Below are positions 7,619-16,421 of a stretch of DNA of 64,000 nt, in pieces. How positions within the stretch are numbered: position 1 is the first letter of the stretch; the number at the start of each line of letters is the position of its first letter. The stretch is from JAVVSR01 sp964604875. GTDB taxonomy: Bacteria; Bacillota; Clostridia; Christensenellales; CAG-917. Made by a program: the position numbers and the translations under genes. The stretch covers positions 75,884 to 139,883 of the forward strand of contig CAZSAC010000001.1 of NCBI GenBank assembly GCA_964604875.1, written 5' to 3'. The notes under the pieces are model-generated. The model did not search any database, had not been told where the DNA came from, and saw only the letters and a program-made list of their open reading frames with translations.

Positions 7619-7702
7619 TGGTGCGACCGAAAGGACTTGAACCTTCACATCATGGATACTAGATCCTAAGTCTAGCGCGTCTGCCAATTCCGCCACGGTC
7701 GC
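7619..7702 (-). tRNA. tRNA-Leu (TAG)
   Basis: 84 bases with encoded CCA and a long variable arm. The anticodon loop CTTAGGA gives TAG, and the acceptor pairs GCGACCG with CGGTCGC. Confidence 0.95.
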
Positions 7703-7718
7703 AGATTTAAATTAAGTT

Positions 7719-7794
7719 TGGTGACCCATCCGCGACTCGAACGCGGGACACCTTGATTAAAAGTCAAGTGCTCTACCGACTGAGCTAATGGGTC
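7719..7794 (-). tRNA. tRNA-Lys (TTT)
   Basis: 76 bases with encoded CCA. The anticodon loop CTTTTAA gives TTT, and the acceptor pairs GACCCAT with ATGGGTC. Confidence 0.95.
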
Positions 7795-7798
7795 ATAA

Positions 7799-7873
7799 TG
7801 GCAGGGGTGGCAAGATTTGAACTTACGAATGCTAGAGTCAAAGTCTAGTGCCTTACCGCTTGGCGACACCCCT
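7799..7873 (-). tRNA. tRNA-Gln (TTG)
   Basis: 75 bases with encoded CCA. The anticodon loop CTTTGAC gives TTG, the acceptor pairs AGGGGTG with CACCCCT, and the discriminator is G. Confidence 0.95.
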
Positions 7874-7907
7874 AAAAACTGTCCTACCAACGCACGCAAT
7901 ATGGATG

Positions 7908-7985
7908 TGGGGTGAGTAATGGGATTCGAACCCATGGCCTCCAGGGCCACAACCTGGCGCTCTAACCAGCTGAGCTATACCCACC
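7908..7985 (-). tRNA. tRNA-His (GTG)
   Basis: 78 bases counting the extra 5' G (G-1), which can face the C discriminator as expected for tRNA-His. The anticodon loop TTGTGGC gives GTG, and CCA is encoded. Confidence 0.95.
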
Positions 7986-7988
7986 ATA

Positions 7989-8065
7989 TGGCGAGCCAGA
8001 AGGGATTCGAACCCCTGACCTACGGCTTAGAAGGCCGTTGCTCTATCCTACTGAGCTACTGGCCC
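7989..8065 (-). tRNA. tRNA-Arg (TCT)
   Basis: 77 bases with encoded CCA. The anticodon loop CTTCTAA gives TCT, and the acceptor GGGCCAG pairs with CTGGCTC through one G-U pair. Confidence 0.95.
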
Positions 8066-8094
8066 TCATTGCGCATTGTAGGATTTGGCGTTAA

Positions 8095-8168
8095 TGGAGC
8101 GGGTGATGGGAATCGGACCCACGCGGTCAGCTTGGAAGGCTGATATTCTACCATTGAACTACACCCGC
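8095..8168 (-). tRNA. tRNA-Gly (TCC)
   Basis: 74 bases with encoded CCA. The anticodon loop CTTCCAA gives TCC, and the acceptor starts GCGGGTG. It is the first gene of the operon. Confidence 0.95.
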
Positions 8169-8188
8169 ATAAGTCACAACGCTTTGAA

Positions 8189-8217
8189 ATTATATAATAC
8201 AGAGAAAATTATGTCAA
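8189..8217 (-). promoter_or_regulatory. Promoter of the ten-tRNA operon
   Basis: Exact consensus TTGACA (8217-8212), 17-base spacer, TATAAT (8194-8189) on the minus strand. The start would be near 8182, about 14 bases before the first tRNA. Confidence 0.85.
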
Positions 8218-8223
8218 CGATTT

Positions 8224-8688
8224 TCAGCCCATTTTGACAAATTTAGCAAAAATATTTTTACCATTTACTATAATATATGTATATCCTATATCATTAACGG
8301 GCGAATTAGCTGTAGAGCCGATGTTTATTAGTCTAATGCCATCGCAGACGTCGTCGTAAAACATATGCGAATGACCATATACAATACAGTCTACGCCTTT
8401 TTCAAGCGCGCCGTAAACTAAATCTAAATTGCTTGAGTATAAGTGTCCGTGCGTGATTAAAATTTTTACATTTTCAACCTGAATTATTTCTTCTTCGGCA
8501 TAATTCATTCTGCCGTCGCAATTACCTCTAACTGCGTGCAGCTTATCTTTTGGTATCCTATCGTTTGACAAGACGCTTGCCAAACCATCGCCCGTATAGA
8601 AAATTAAATCCGACTCACTCATGCGGGAAATGAACGTATCATTTATTTCCGCGCCGTGTGAGTCGGAAAAAGCAAAAATCGTAACCAT
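8224..8688 (-). CDS. YfcE/MJ0936-type metallophosphoesterase
   Basis: A 154-residue calcineurin-like phosphodiesterase with every metal motif: DSHG (residues 9-12), GDG (33-35), GNCDGR (55-60), ITHGH (about 79) and YGHSH (about 104). Small enzymes of this type hydrolyse phosphodiesters in the cytosol with two divalent metals. The gene starts 11 bases after rdgB ends, a common Firmicute pairing, so the two are co-transcribed. Confidence 0.9.
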   Translation of the reverse strand: MVTIFAFSDSHGAEINDTFISRMSESDLIFYTGDGLASVLSNDRIPKDKLHAVRGNCDGRMNYAEEEIIQVENVKILITHGHLYSSNLDLVYGALEKGVDCIVYGHSHMFYDDVCDGIRLINIGSTANSPVNDIGYTYIIVNGKNIFAKFVKMG

Positions 8689-8699
8689 CTACAAGTTTT

Positions 8700-9275
8700 C
8701 TACCTTAATTTACTGAATAAATCCTCTACCGCTCTAGTCCTATGACTTACCGATTGTTTTTCGATGTTGCTTGCTTCGCCGAATGTTTTTCCAAGCTCGT
8801 CAACAAAAAATACGCTGTCATAGCCAAATCCGTTAAAGCCGCGTCTGGAACGGGTAATCTTTCCGTGGACTGTGCCCTCTCCAAAAATATAGTGCCCGTC
8901 GGGATAGAACATAACCAGTACCGACATCATATACGCGCTTCTGTCTGAAAAATTTTCCATACGTTTAAGCAACAGCTGAATGTTTGCAATATCATTGTGG
9001 ATTTCGCCTGCATAACGCGCGGAAAGCACGCCCGGTTCACCATTTAAAGCGTTAACAACCAATCCGCTGTCGTCGCCAATTACAGGGATATCAACAACTT
9101 TGGCAACAGCTTGCGCCTTAACCAAGGCATTTTGGAAGAAAGTAATGCCTTTTTCTTGAACGGTAATTTTAAGACCATAATCGGCTAAAGTAAAGACCTT
9201 ATGCCCCATAGGCTCTAAAATGTTTCTTAATTCATTTATCTTATGATCATTCGTTGTCGAAAGTAAAATTTCCAT
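8700..9275 (-). CDS. rdgB: RdgB/HAM1 dITP/XTP pyrophosphatase
   Basis: A 191-residue non-canonical purine NTP pyrophosphatase that hydrolyses dITP and XTP to monophosphates and keeps them out of DNA. It starts MEILLSTTNDHKINEL (the family's T/S-x-N-x-x-K substrate loop) and contains the signatures VIGDDSGLVV (about residue 69), PGVLSARYAG, and RRGFNGFGYDSVF (about 138) before SHRTRA near the end. The length is normal. GGAGGGA lies before the ATG, and yfcE follows. Confidence 0.95.
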   Translation of the reverse strand: MEILLSTTNDHKINELRNILEPMGHKVFTLADYGLKITVQEKGITFFQNALVKAQAVAKVVDIPVIGDDSGLVVNALNGEPGVLSARYAGEIHNDIANIQLLLKRMENFSDRSAYMMSVLVMFYPDGHYIFGEGTVHGKITRSRRGFNGFGYDSVFFVDELGKTFGEASNIEKQSVSHRTRAVEDLFSKLR

Positions 9276-9363
9276 ACTTTTCCCTCCATATTTTAACCCT
9301 TACTATAATTCTATGTTAAAAAATTAATTTGTCAATAGAACTTTAGCAAAAAACCTCCATTCC

Positions 9364-9413
9364 TTTGTCGAAAAATGGAAATTAATGGTAATTTTTTATT
9401 CTAATTGTCGAAA
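9364..9413 (+). promoter_or_regulatory. Two Spo0A-box-like sites between spoIVA and rdgB
   Basis: TTTGTCGAAA at 9364-9373 and ATTGTCGAAA at 9404-9413 both contain the 0A-box core TGTCGAA in the same orientation, 40 bp apart. They lie upstream of rdgB. This is a motif match only, in a genome that has sporulation genes. Confidence 0.3.
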
Positions 9414-9432
9414 AAACAAAATTTTTACTATA

Positions 9433-9457
9433 TGCGCCGCCCAAAATAGGCGGCGCA
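9433..9457 (-). terminator. Hairpin after spoIVA, probable terminator
   Basis: Perfect 9-bp GC-rich stem TGCGCCGCC (9433-9441) / GGCGGCGCA (9449-9457) ten bases after the spoIVA stop. The T tract behind it is interrupted on the minus strand. Confidence 0.55.
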
Positions 9458-9467
9458 TAAGTTTTAT

Positions 9468-10946
9468 TTATAGAAGAATACAAATTACTCCGCCTTTTCC
9501 CTCGTTTACGATGCGAGTAACAGTCTTGCGCATCTTATTACGAACTTCAACAGGCATAGCTCTAAGTTTATTTCCTAAACCCTCATTTACAAAAGAATTT
9601 AACGTTCTGCCAAATATATTGGTTTCCCAAATGCCAGTCTTATCATCGGCAAATTTGTCCAATAATGATTTTACCAAATCCTCGCTTTGTTGCTCTGTAC
9701 CCACTATCGGGCTAACCTCGGCTTCCACGTCTACCCGCATAATATGCAACGATGGCGCTGACGCTTTCAATTTGATTCCGTATTGCCCGCCTTGCTTAAC
9801 CATAATAGGCTCCTCTAAAATCATTTCGCTCATAGTCGGTTCCACAACGCCATAGCCTGTTGCGTAAACTTCTTCCAACGCTCCTTTTAGCTTGCTATAG
9901 CTTTCTTCTGCTTTTTTAAGAAAACGGATATAGCTGAACAACATAAAATCGTCGCCGATGTCGTGTCCGCATTCCTCGCTTAGGACGCTGAAGAATAAAT
10001 CGGGTTTGACTTTTACGTTGATTTCCATTTTGCCCGTCGCCATATCCAGCGAGCTAATTTCGGGAGTGTCAAGATATTTTGCGTTTGCAAATGCCGCCGC
10101 AAGCTTGTCGCTGTCACGCATTTTTATAATATCTGCGGAAATGTTATTTAAAATTGAAAGCAATTCCTTTATTATGCTGTTATCGGCGGACAACGCTTGT
10201 AACCATTTTGGAGCGACAGCGTCAAGTTGTTTAAGCGGAAATTCTGCCAAAATAGTTTGCATTACGTCGGAAACGTCGTCCTCTGTCATATTTAATGCGT
10301 CTTTAACTAAAACCGGCACATCGAATTTTGCGCTCAAATCTGCGCCAATCTTTATTGTTTCGGGCGCGTTGGGCGTTTTGCTGTTTAAAACTATTGCAAA
10401 AGGTTTTCCAAATTCTTTTAATTCTTTGGCGACTCTCGCCTCCGCTTTTTCGTAAGAATGCCTTTCAATATCGGTTATAGTGCCGTCTGTGGTAACCAAA
10501 ACCCCTATTGTGGAATGTTCTTTGATAACTTTTTCCGTGCCGATTTCCGCAGCCCTCTCGAATGGCATTTCGTCTTCCGACCAAGGCGTACGAACTTTTC
10601 TTTCCTTACCCGCCTCCAAGTGTCCGATAGCGCCGTCTACCAAATAACCAACGCAATCAATAAGTCTGACGTTTGCAACAGCTTTGTCGTTAAATTTAAC
10701 TTTAACGGCTTCTGCCGGCACAAACTTTGGCTGAGTTGTCATAATACTTTTTCCGTCAGCCGATTGTGGCAATTCATCCACCGCCCTTCTGCGTTTGTTT
10801 TCGTCGTCGATGTTATCCAACACTAAAACTTCCATAAATCGTTTGATAAAAGTAGACTTGCCACTTCTGACAGGTCCGACAACTCCAACATATATATCGC
10901 CGTTCGTGCGTGTAGCTATGTCACGATATAAATTAAAATCCGTCAT
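9468..10946 (-). CDS. spoIVA: Stage IV sporulation protein A, spore-coat ATPase
   Basis: A 492-residue protein matching SpoIVA along its whole length. The N-terminal TRAFAC-type NTPase domain has Walker A GPVRSGKST (about residues 26-34), then DELPQSADGKSIMTT, the Walker B-like LIDCVGY and the TPW/EIGT region. Middle and C-terminal domains end in VNEGKGGVICILL, the conserved tail that anchors to SpoVM-coated membrane. SpoIVA polymerises around the forespore as the coat basement layer. The start chosen is ATG 10946, with AAGGAGG six bases upstream; a TTG two codons earlier abuts the site. The start codon is inside a 14-bp inverted repeat. Confidence 0.97.
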   Translation of the reverse strand: MTDFNLYRDIATRTNGDIYVGVVGPVRSGKSTFIKRFMEVLVLDNIDDENKRRRAVDELPQSADGKSIMTTQPKFVPAEAVKVKFNDKAVANVRLIDCVGYLVDGAIGHLEAGKERKVRTPWSEDEMPFERAAEIGTEKVIKEHSTIGVLVTTDGTITDIERHSYEKAEARVAKELKEFGKPFAIVLNSKTPNAPETIKIGADLSAKFDVPVLVKDALNMTEDDVSDVMQTILAEFPLKQLDAVAPKWLQALSADNSIIKELLSILNNISADIIKMRDSDKLAAAFANAKYLDTPEISSLDMATGKMEINVKVKPDLFFSVLSEECGHDIGDDFMLFSYIRFLKKAEESYSKLKGALEEVYATGYGVVEPTMSEMILEEPIMVKQGGQYGIKLKASAPSLHIMRVDVEAEVSPIVGTEQQSEDLVKSLLDKFADDKTGIWETNIFGRTLNSFVNEGLGNKLRAMPVEVRNKMRKTVTRIVNEGKGGVICILL

Positions 10947-10990
10947 ATACAACCTCCTTTTAGATGTGTCGGTAAAGTATATGACGGATT
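10937..10990 (-). promoter_or_regulatory. 14-bp inverted repeat around the spoIVA translation start
   Basis: AATCCGTCATATAC at 10937-10950 is perfectly complementary to 10977-10990. On the minus strand the downstream arm contains the spoIVA ATG, and the 26-base loop contains AAGGAGG. If both arms are transcribed, the start codon would be held in a stem. The upstream arm also includes CATATACT, resembling a sporulation-sigma -10 element, so a DNA-level role is the alternative. Confidence 0.6.
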
Positions 10991-11035
10991 ATATTAAAAA
11001 ATGTTGTCTTATTTAATAAGGAATAAAAATAATAT

Positions 11036-12310
11036 CTATTTATTACATATATTTTCTAAAGCGCTGATTTTTATTGCGGTGACAAAAACCTCCATCGCCG
11101 TTTTAAGCTCATCAACGGCCGGATATGAAGGCGCAATCCTGATGTTTTTATCCAAGTCATCATTGCCCAAGGGGAAGGTTGCGCCGGCGTTTGTAAACTT
11201 TACGCCGACAGACGACGCAATTTCTATCACGCGTTTTGCGCTTCCCGATAAAACGTCAACAGAAACAAAATAGCCTCCGTTAGGTTTTGTCCAAGAAACA
11301 ATGTCGTTAGGCTCAAAATTAGCTTCTAACGTGTCGTAAACCGTTTGAAATTTCGGACGCAAAATCGACGCGTGTTTTTCCATAATCGCTTTAATGTTGT
11401 TCACATCCTTCAAAAAACGAAAGTGCATCAGTTGATTAACCTTATTTGGACCAATAGTTTGATATTTTATGCGGGAATAAAACTCTTTCAAGTTGGCTTC
11501 ACTTGTAATTAGGGTTGCAACGCCCGCGCCTGACATTGTAATTTTTGACGTGGAAGAAAACATAAAAACTCGGTCGGGATTGCCCGCTAGATTTGCCGCC
11601 TCAATAATGTTTTTTAAGGGCTCGTCTTTAAATAACGTATGCACACAATAGGCGTTATCCCAAAATATCCTAAAATCGGGCGATGCGGTTTTCATATTTG
11701 CAAGTCTGCTTACAACGTCGTCGGAGTATGTAATACCTGTAGGATTGCTGTATTTTGGCACGCACCATATCCCCTTTATTGAACTGTCGTTTTCGACAAG
11801 CGCTTCAATCATACCGATGTTTACGCCGTTTTCGGAAAGAGGCACAGATATCATTTCAATGCCAAAAGCCTGACAAATTGCAAAATGTCTGTCGTATCCC
11901 GGAGTCAGACAGATAAATTTAACACGCGGAAGCTTATTCCACGGAACATTACCTCCAAACCCAAATTGTTTTCCGTGTTGGACTAAAGTATACATTATTG
12001 ATAAACTTGAGCTGTCTCCGACATAGACGTTCGAGGCTGATACGGAGAATAAATCGGCAAACAGCTTGCGCATTTCCATTATGCCCTCAATACAGCCATA
12101 ATTTCGGGCGTCAATACCGTTTTCAAGTTTGAAATTCGACTTTGAATCCAAAATATCGAACATCTCGTTTAACATATCCAACTGTTGCGTACAAGGTTTT
12201 CCTCTCGACATATCCAAAGAAAGCTTCATCGACTGAAACTTCTTAAGTTGCTTTAATTCTTTTTCCAAGTTTTCCTTGGCGTCTTTTACAGATAAATTTG
12301 CGTATGTCAT
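11036..12310 (-). CDS. Class Ic aspartate aminotransferase (PLP)
   Basis: A 424-residue fold-type I aminotransferase that closely follows the Corynebacterium AspT type: LDMSRGKPCTQQLD near residue 33, RNYGCIEGI (about 70), TPGYDRHF (about 137), PKYSNPTGI, WDNAYCVH, and the PLP lysine in SSTSKITMSGAG (about residue 255). It transfers the amino group between aspartate and 2-oxoglutarate in the cytosol. Its ATG overlaps the der stop codon (ATGA), so translation is likely coupled. The MocR-like aminotransferase domain has no DNA-binding domain here. Confidence 0.9.
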   Translation of the reverse strand: MTYANLSVKDAKENLEKELKQLKKFQSMKLSLDMSRGKPCTQQLDMLNEMFDILDSKSNFKLENGIDARNYGCIEGIMEMRKLFADLFSVSASNVYVGDSSSLSIMYTLVQHGKQFGFGGNVPWNKLPRVKFICLTPGYDRHFAICQAFGIEMISVPLSENGVNIGMIEALVENDSSIKGIWCVPKYSNPTGITYSDDVVSRLANMKTASPDFRIFWDNAYCVHTLFKDEPLKNIIEAANLAGNPDRVFMFSSTSKITMSGAGVATLITSEANLKEFYSRIKYQTIGPNKVNQLMHFRFLKDVNNIKAIMEKHASILRPKFQTVYDTLEANFEPNDIVSWTKPNGGYFVSVDVLSGSAKRVIEIASSVGVKFTNAGATFPLGNDDLDKNIRIAPSYPAVDELKTAMEVFVTAIKISALENICNK

Positions 12311-13635
12311 AGTATATCCTTCTCACTTTTATTACGAATTATAAGTTTTATTGGCGTTCCCGAAAACTCAAATGAACGTCGTAATGCGTTTTCCAAATAC
12401 CTTTTATAGCTAAAGTGCATAATCCTTTCGTCATTGACAAACATAACAAACGTCGGGGGTTTCACCGTAACCTGAGTGGTATAATAAATTTTAAGTCTTC
12501 TTCCGTTTTTGGACGGAGGTTCGTTTGTCAAAATTGCCTCGTGTAAAACGTCGTTGAGCAAGCCTGTTGAAATACGTCTTTCGGCATTTTCATAAACTTC
12601 GTTGGCAACCTTTAGAATTTCAGAAGCCCTTTTTCCTGTTTTTGCCGAAACAAATAACGGTTTATAATAATACATAAACTTTAACTCTTCGTCAAGATTT
12701 TTTGTATATTTATTTATTGTATGCGTATCTTTTTCCACTAAGTCCCACTTATTCATTATAATAACGCTGGGTTTGCCTTGTTCGTGGACATAGCCTGCAA
12801 TCTTTATATCCTGCTCGGACAGCTCGGTTGAAGAATCGATAACAACAAGAATAATGTCTGCCCGACGTACCGCCGCTAAGCTGCGCATTACGCTGTATTG
12901 CTCCAAATCCTCGTCAACGCTTCTTTTTCTGCGGATACCCGCCGTATCAATTAAAATATACTTTTTACCGTCAACCGTAAACGGCGTATCAATGGCGTCT
13001 CGGGTGGTGCCTGCAATATCGCTGACAATAACCCTATCATAACCAAGCAAACGGTTTACTATTGAGCTTTTGCCTGCGTTAGGCTTTCCGACAACCGCAA
13101 TTTTTAAAACGTCGGTATCTTCTTCTGATGCGGAAAATTTTGATATATTTTTTACGATTTCATCCAACAAATCGCCAAGCCCTTTGGCTTGCTGAGCCGA
13201 TATACCAATAGGTTCTCCGCAGCCGAGCTCGTAATAATCGTATAGCGAATCGTTTTCGTTATTATCCAGCTTATTTACAACAAGCAAAAATGGCTTACCG
13301 CTTTTGCGTAAAAATGACGCAACTTCATAGTCTTCATTTGTCAAACCGGCTTTTCCGTCAAGCATAAACAGCACTAAATCGGCAGTATCAACAGCAATTT
13401 CCGCTTGCGCTTTTATATGAAGCCACATTTCGTCTTCGCTTTTAATTTCCAATCCACCCGTATCAATAAGGGTAAAGGTTGTCCCGCACCACTCGGCGTC
13501 TGCGTAAAGCCTATCCCTAGTTACTCCGGGCGTATCCTCTACAATGGAAATGCGCTGCCCGACTATTTTATTAAAAAAAGTAGATTTTCCGACGTTCGGT
13601 CTTCCGACTATCGCTACCAAAGGTTTTCTTGCCAT
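12307..13635 (-). CDS. der: GTPase Der (EngA), ribosome assembly factor
   Basis: A 442-residue protein with two tandem G domains and a C-terminal KH-like domain. The first domain has GRPNVGKST (11-19), DTGG and NKLD; the second has GKPNAGKSS (about 180), DTAGIRRK and NKWDLVEKD. The KH part ends in FVMFVNDERIMHFSYKRYLENA-type sequence, normal for Der. It is essential for 50S maturation. It overlaps the aminotransferase by four bases and follows the DUF512 gene by one base, a conserved Firmicute neighbourhood. Confidence 0.97.
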   Translation of the reverse strand: MARKPLVAIVGRPNVGKSTFFNKIVGQRISIVEDTPGVTRDRLYADAEWCGTTFTLIDTGGLEIKSEDEMWLHIKAQAEIAVDTADLVLFMLDGKAGLTNEDYEVASFLRKSGKPFLLVVNKLDNNENDSLYDYYELGCGEPIGISAQQAKGLGDLLDEIVKNISKFSASEEDTDVLKIAVVGKPNAGKSSIVNRLLGYDRVIVSDIAGTTRDAIDTPFTVDGKKYILIDTAGIRRKRSVDEDLEQYSVMRSLAAVRRADIILVVIDSSTELSEQDIKIAGYVHEQGKPSVIIMNKWDLVEKDTHTINKYTKNLDEELKFMYYYKPLFVSAKTGKRASEILKVANEVYENAERRISTGLLNDVLHEAILTNEPPSKNGRRLKIYYTTQVTVKPPTFVMFVNDERIMHFSYKRYLENALRRSFEFSGTPIKLIIRNKSEKDIL

Positions 13636-13636
13636 A

Positions 13637-14914
13637 TTAATCCTCTATAATTTTGTCCAGTAAATCTTCGCCTAAAGCATCGCTTACCGCAACATTTTTT
13701 AGTTGTGAAACTATTTTTTCAAAGGTTGTTCCGTCCAAAAATACGTCTTCAAATTCCCTAAGCATATTTTTGGGTATAATATATTTATCAAAGCCACGTG
13801 GAGTCTGCTCCAAAAGGTCTTTTCCTACAATCAAGCCCGCAACGGTCACATTTTTGCCAAAAAAGTTGTTTTCTATTGTGATAACTTCAATGGTAACATT
13901 TTTTATTTTGGTTAAAATTTGTTCAACGACAGCCTTTAAAGTTTTAGAAAAAGAAACTCCTGTTATCAACGCAACCTTTTTACCTTTTAAATCTATATCC
14001 GTCAAGGCATTAAGCTGATTATCAATGTTTTCCAAAAAAGTGGCAATCAAACCGACTCCGTTTTCAATTTGCGAAAAGTTGCCGTAATAGTCTGCCGACG
14101 GAAGTTTTTTATCGGCTCTAACATAAAATTCGTCGCTACACCAACAAAAATCCTTTTCCTTATTAAAAGCCTCAACCATAGCAATCGTATCCGTTACGCA
14201 CTTTTGTGACAGCGGTAAAATAGGATATAATCCCTCTCTGTGCTCTGTTAAGCCGACAGGAACCACCGCCAATGACTGAACGGACGGATAAAAAGAATAA
14301 AGCGTTTTGATTGTATCATCTAAAACCGCCCCGTCGTTTATACCCTCAACCAACACAACCTGAGTATGCATCTTTATACCGTTTTTGGCAAATAGTTGGA
14401 TATACTCCATAAGCTTGGTGGCGTTTGGATTGGTTATCATCTTTTTGCGTACGTCGGGATTTACTGCGTGGACAGAAATGTATAACGGAGAAATTTTATA
14501 TTCGATAATCCTATCAACGTCCTCTTGCGTGAGGTTGGTCAAAGTGACATAGTTTCCGCTGACGCAAGATAAACGATAATCATCGTCCTTAACATATAAG
14601 GTTTCCCTCATATTTTTGGGGAGCTGATCTACAAAGCAAAAAACGCATTTGTTTTTACACCTGTGCGGTGTCAGCACAAATTCTGCGCCGAAATCGATAC
14701 CTAACGACTGACACTCCGACTTATGAATTAGAACTTTCTTTTTATTGCCCTGCCGATTGACGTATTCAACCGATACGTTTTCTTCGCAGTCAAAAAAGAG
14801 ATAGTCTAAAACATCTCTAAGCGGGTGATTTTCTATCGATACGATATCGTCCCCGATTTTTAAGCCCGCGCGCTTTGCGCAAGAGCCTTTTTCAAAACCT
14901 ACTATTTTTGCCAT
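13637..14914 (-). CDS. DUF512 radical-SAM-like protein with N-terminal PDZ domain
   Basis: A 425-residue protein. Residues 1-60 form a PDZ-like domain (KRAGLKIGDDIVSIENHPL). The cysteine motif CKNKCVFC (about residues 87-94, C-x3-C-x2-C) is followed by FVDQLPKNMRETLYVKDDDYRLS, which marks the DUF512 family of putative Fe-S oxidoreductases. The family has no firmly established function. It is almost always next to der in Firmicutes, as here, which suggests a role in ribosome or RNA biology (inference). The start ATG is preceded by a weak ribosome site. Confidence 0.85.
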   Translation of the reverse strand: MAKIVGFEKGSCAKRAGLKIGDDIVSIENHPLRDVLDYLFFDCEENVSVEYVNRQGNKKKVLIHKSECQSLGIDFGAEFVLTPHRCKNKCVFCFVDQLPKNMRETLYVKDDDYRLSCVSGNYVTLTNLTQEDVDRIIEYKISPLYISVHAVNPDVRKKMITNPNATKLMEYIQLFAKNGIKMHTQVVLVEGINDGAVLDDTIKTLYSFYPSVQSLAVVPVGLTEHREGLYPILPLSQKCVTDTIAMVEAFNKEKDFCWCSDEFYVRADKKLPSADYYGNFSQIENGVGLIATFLENIDNQLNALTDIDLKGKKVALITGVSFSKTLKAVVEQILTKIKNVTIEVITIENNFFGKNVTVAGLIVGKDLLEQTPRGFDKYIIPKNMLREFEDVFLDGTTFEKIVSQLKNVAVSDALGEDLLDKIIED

Positions 14915-14950
14915 TATATTTATCTTTTGTTCAGCTTGTCCTAAATGGAA

Positions 14951-15238
14951 TTAGATTTCAAAATCCACGCAAACGGATTTTTCAGCCACCGTACCCATAA
15001 ACGCCTTGACGGGTACGTGCAACGGATGTACTTGATATTCTTGCATTTTCTCCATATTTTCAAAAGTGCAAATTAAGCAAAAATCGAAACTGCGACCGCT
15101 ATGCAAAATATCCCAACCGCACTCGATGTCCAACAGACAATCTATTTTACCTTTCATACTCATAAAATTTTCTTTAACTTTTGTGAGCATTTCCAATGAA
15201 GTATCCTTTAATTGATAAACAACAATATGTTTTAACAT
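14951..15238 (-). CDS. Dabb-domain (stress-responsive A/B barrel) protein
   Basis: A 95-residue single-domain protein starting MLKHIVVYQLKD. The HIVxY start, DIECGWDILHSGRSFD in the middle and HPLHVPVKAFM near the end match the Dabb ferredoxin-like dimeric barrel. Bacterial members are mostly uncharacterised. It lies between the DUF512 and glycosyltransferase genes. Its best Shine-Dalgarno (GGAGG at 15260-15266) is 23 bases upstream, separated from the ATG by a small CCGC/GCGG hairpin that could shorten the distance. Confidence 0.75.
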   Translation of the reverse strand: MLKHIVVYQLKDTSLEMLTKVKENFMSMKGKIDCLLDIECGWDILHSGRSFDFCLICTFENMEKMQEYQVHPLHVPVKAFMGTVAEKSVCVDFEI

Positions 15239-15266
15239 AAAAATTTCCCGCTAAAAGCGGTCCTCC

Positions 15267-16421
15267 TTATAATGTTTCTTCTGTTCTTTCCTTATAGTTT
15301 GCCAAAAGCTCACAAATTTCCGACAACCCGTTCGCCGAGGTGCGTACGGACGCGCTTTCTGCAAGCTGTTTTCCTAAATTTGTTTGCAAAATATTATATA
15401 AACCAATTATGGCAAAGTTATAGTCGTGAGCATAATATATCAAACTTTTCGACGCCAAATATTCCAAATCCGCCTCCTCGCTAGCGTTGTCGGGGGCATA
15501 AGCTATCACGGGGATATTAAGCAAAAACGACCGATAAATAAGTTCGCTGTCAAACACCGTCATAACGCAATCGGCGGCGATAAGCGTATTTTCCACTTTG
15601 CCGTCCGTGTTTAAATATACCTTGACATTTTGCACTTTTTTTTCGTCAATAAGCTTTAGTATATCACTATGAAGCATACGGTTTTTACCGCAGTCGGCAA
15701 TTATGTTTATCATATTGCCTTGGTCAAGCAAAAGTTGAAACACGGGAAACATTTCTCTTGAGCCGACTTTCCCGCCGGACAAATAAATTGTCGGGTTCAT
15801 ATTCAAGCCTAAGTGCGCCTTTTTCTTGACGATAAAGTCCACCGAGGGCATATTTTCAACAATCGGCAAACCCAACACAAAAATTTTATTGCTTGGAAAA
15901 CCTAAACTTGTGATTTTGTTTTTCATATCGATGTTTTCCACAATATACGCGTCGGCATAGGGGCTATAAAAACTTCTGTCCAATGAAAACAAATTCATCA
16001 AAACGACGATAGGATTGGGAAAATGCATACGCCTTTTGGCAACAATGGACTCGTGAAAGCCCTCTTTTGTCGTCACCAAAATAACGTCGGGATTAAATCT
16101 CAAAATAGCGTTATAAATCCTTTTGGTTTTTCCCCTCAATCCTTTATTTAAAAGATGTCCGTCACCAACGCTGAAATTCGCCCTTGAAAACTTTTGCTTA
16201 ATTCCCTTAATATTGCGATATAATACGGGGATTTTTTGCGTATATCTTTCTGAAGCGGCATTCGACCTTTCTGCCCTGCTTTTAGAGCCGTATTGGTTCT
16301 CGTCAATTATAATCACATTATAGTTTTGATGATACGAACTAAATTGCTCGGCTACGGATTTCACGACAGAGTCGTCCGCGCAAATCGACGAAATAATCAA
16401 TATATTTTTTTTAGGGTTCAT
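15267..16421 (-). CDS. GT-B glycosyltransferase related to MGDG synthase/UgtP (divergent)
   Basis: A 384-residue protein. The N-terminal half resembles the MGDG-synthase N domain: ILIISS start, then NPDVILVTT, LDRSFYSPYADAYIVEN and KITSLGFPSNKIFVLGLPI around residues 150-195. That stretch is the hallmark linker of diacylglycerol glucosyl/galactosyltransferases. The C-terminal half has a GT-B arrangement (YLSGGKVGSREMFPVFQLL; DCVMTVFDSELIYRSFLLNIPVIAY) but lacks the usual clear nucleotide-sugar E-x7-E motif. It may make glycolipids or glycosylate another acceptor. Its ATG overlaps the U32 gene stop by four bases. Confidence 0.65.
   Translation of the reverse strand: MNPKKNILIISSICADDSVVKSVAEQFSSYHQNYNVIIIDENQYGSKSRAERSNAASERYTQKIPVLYRNIKGIKQKFSRANFSVGDGHLLNKGLRGKTKRIYNAILRFNPDVILVTTKEGFHESIVAKRRMHFPNPIVVLMNLFSLDRSFYSPYADAYIVENIDMKNKITSLGFPSNKIFVLGLPIVENMPSVDFIVKKKAHLGLNMNPTIYLSGGKVGSREMFPVFQLLLDQGNMINIIADCGKNRMLHSDILKLIDEKKVQNVKVYLNTDGKVENTLIAADCVMTVFDSELIYRSFLLNIPVIAYAPDNASEEADLEYLASKSLIYYAHDYNFAIIGLYNILQTNLGKQLAESASVRTSANGLSEICELLANYKERTEETL

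Noticed and set aside
6876..8143. Several open frames of 70-113 codons across the tRNA cluster on both strands
   Set aside because: They run through tRNA genes and repeats, have no ribosome sites and encode implausible proteins.
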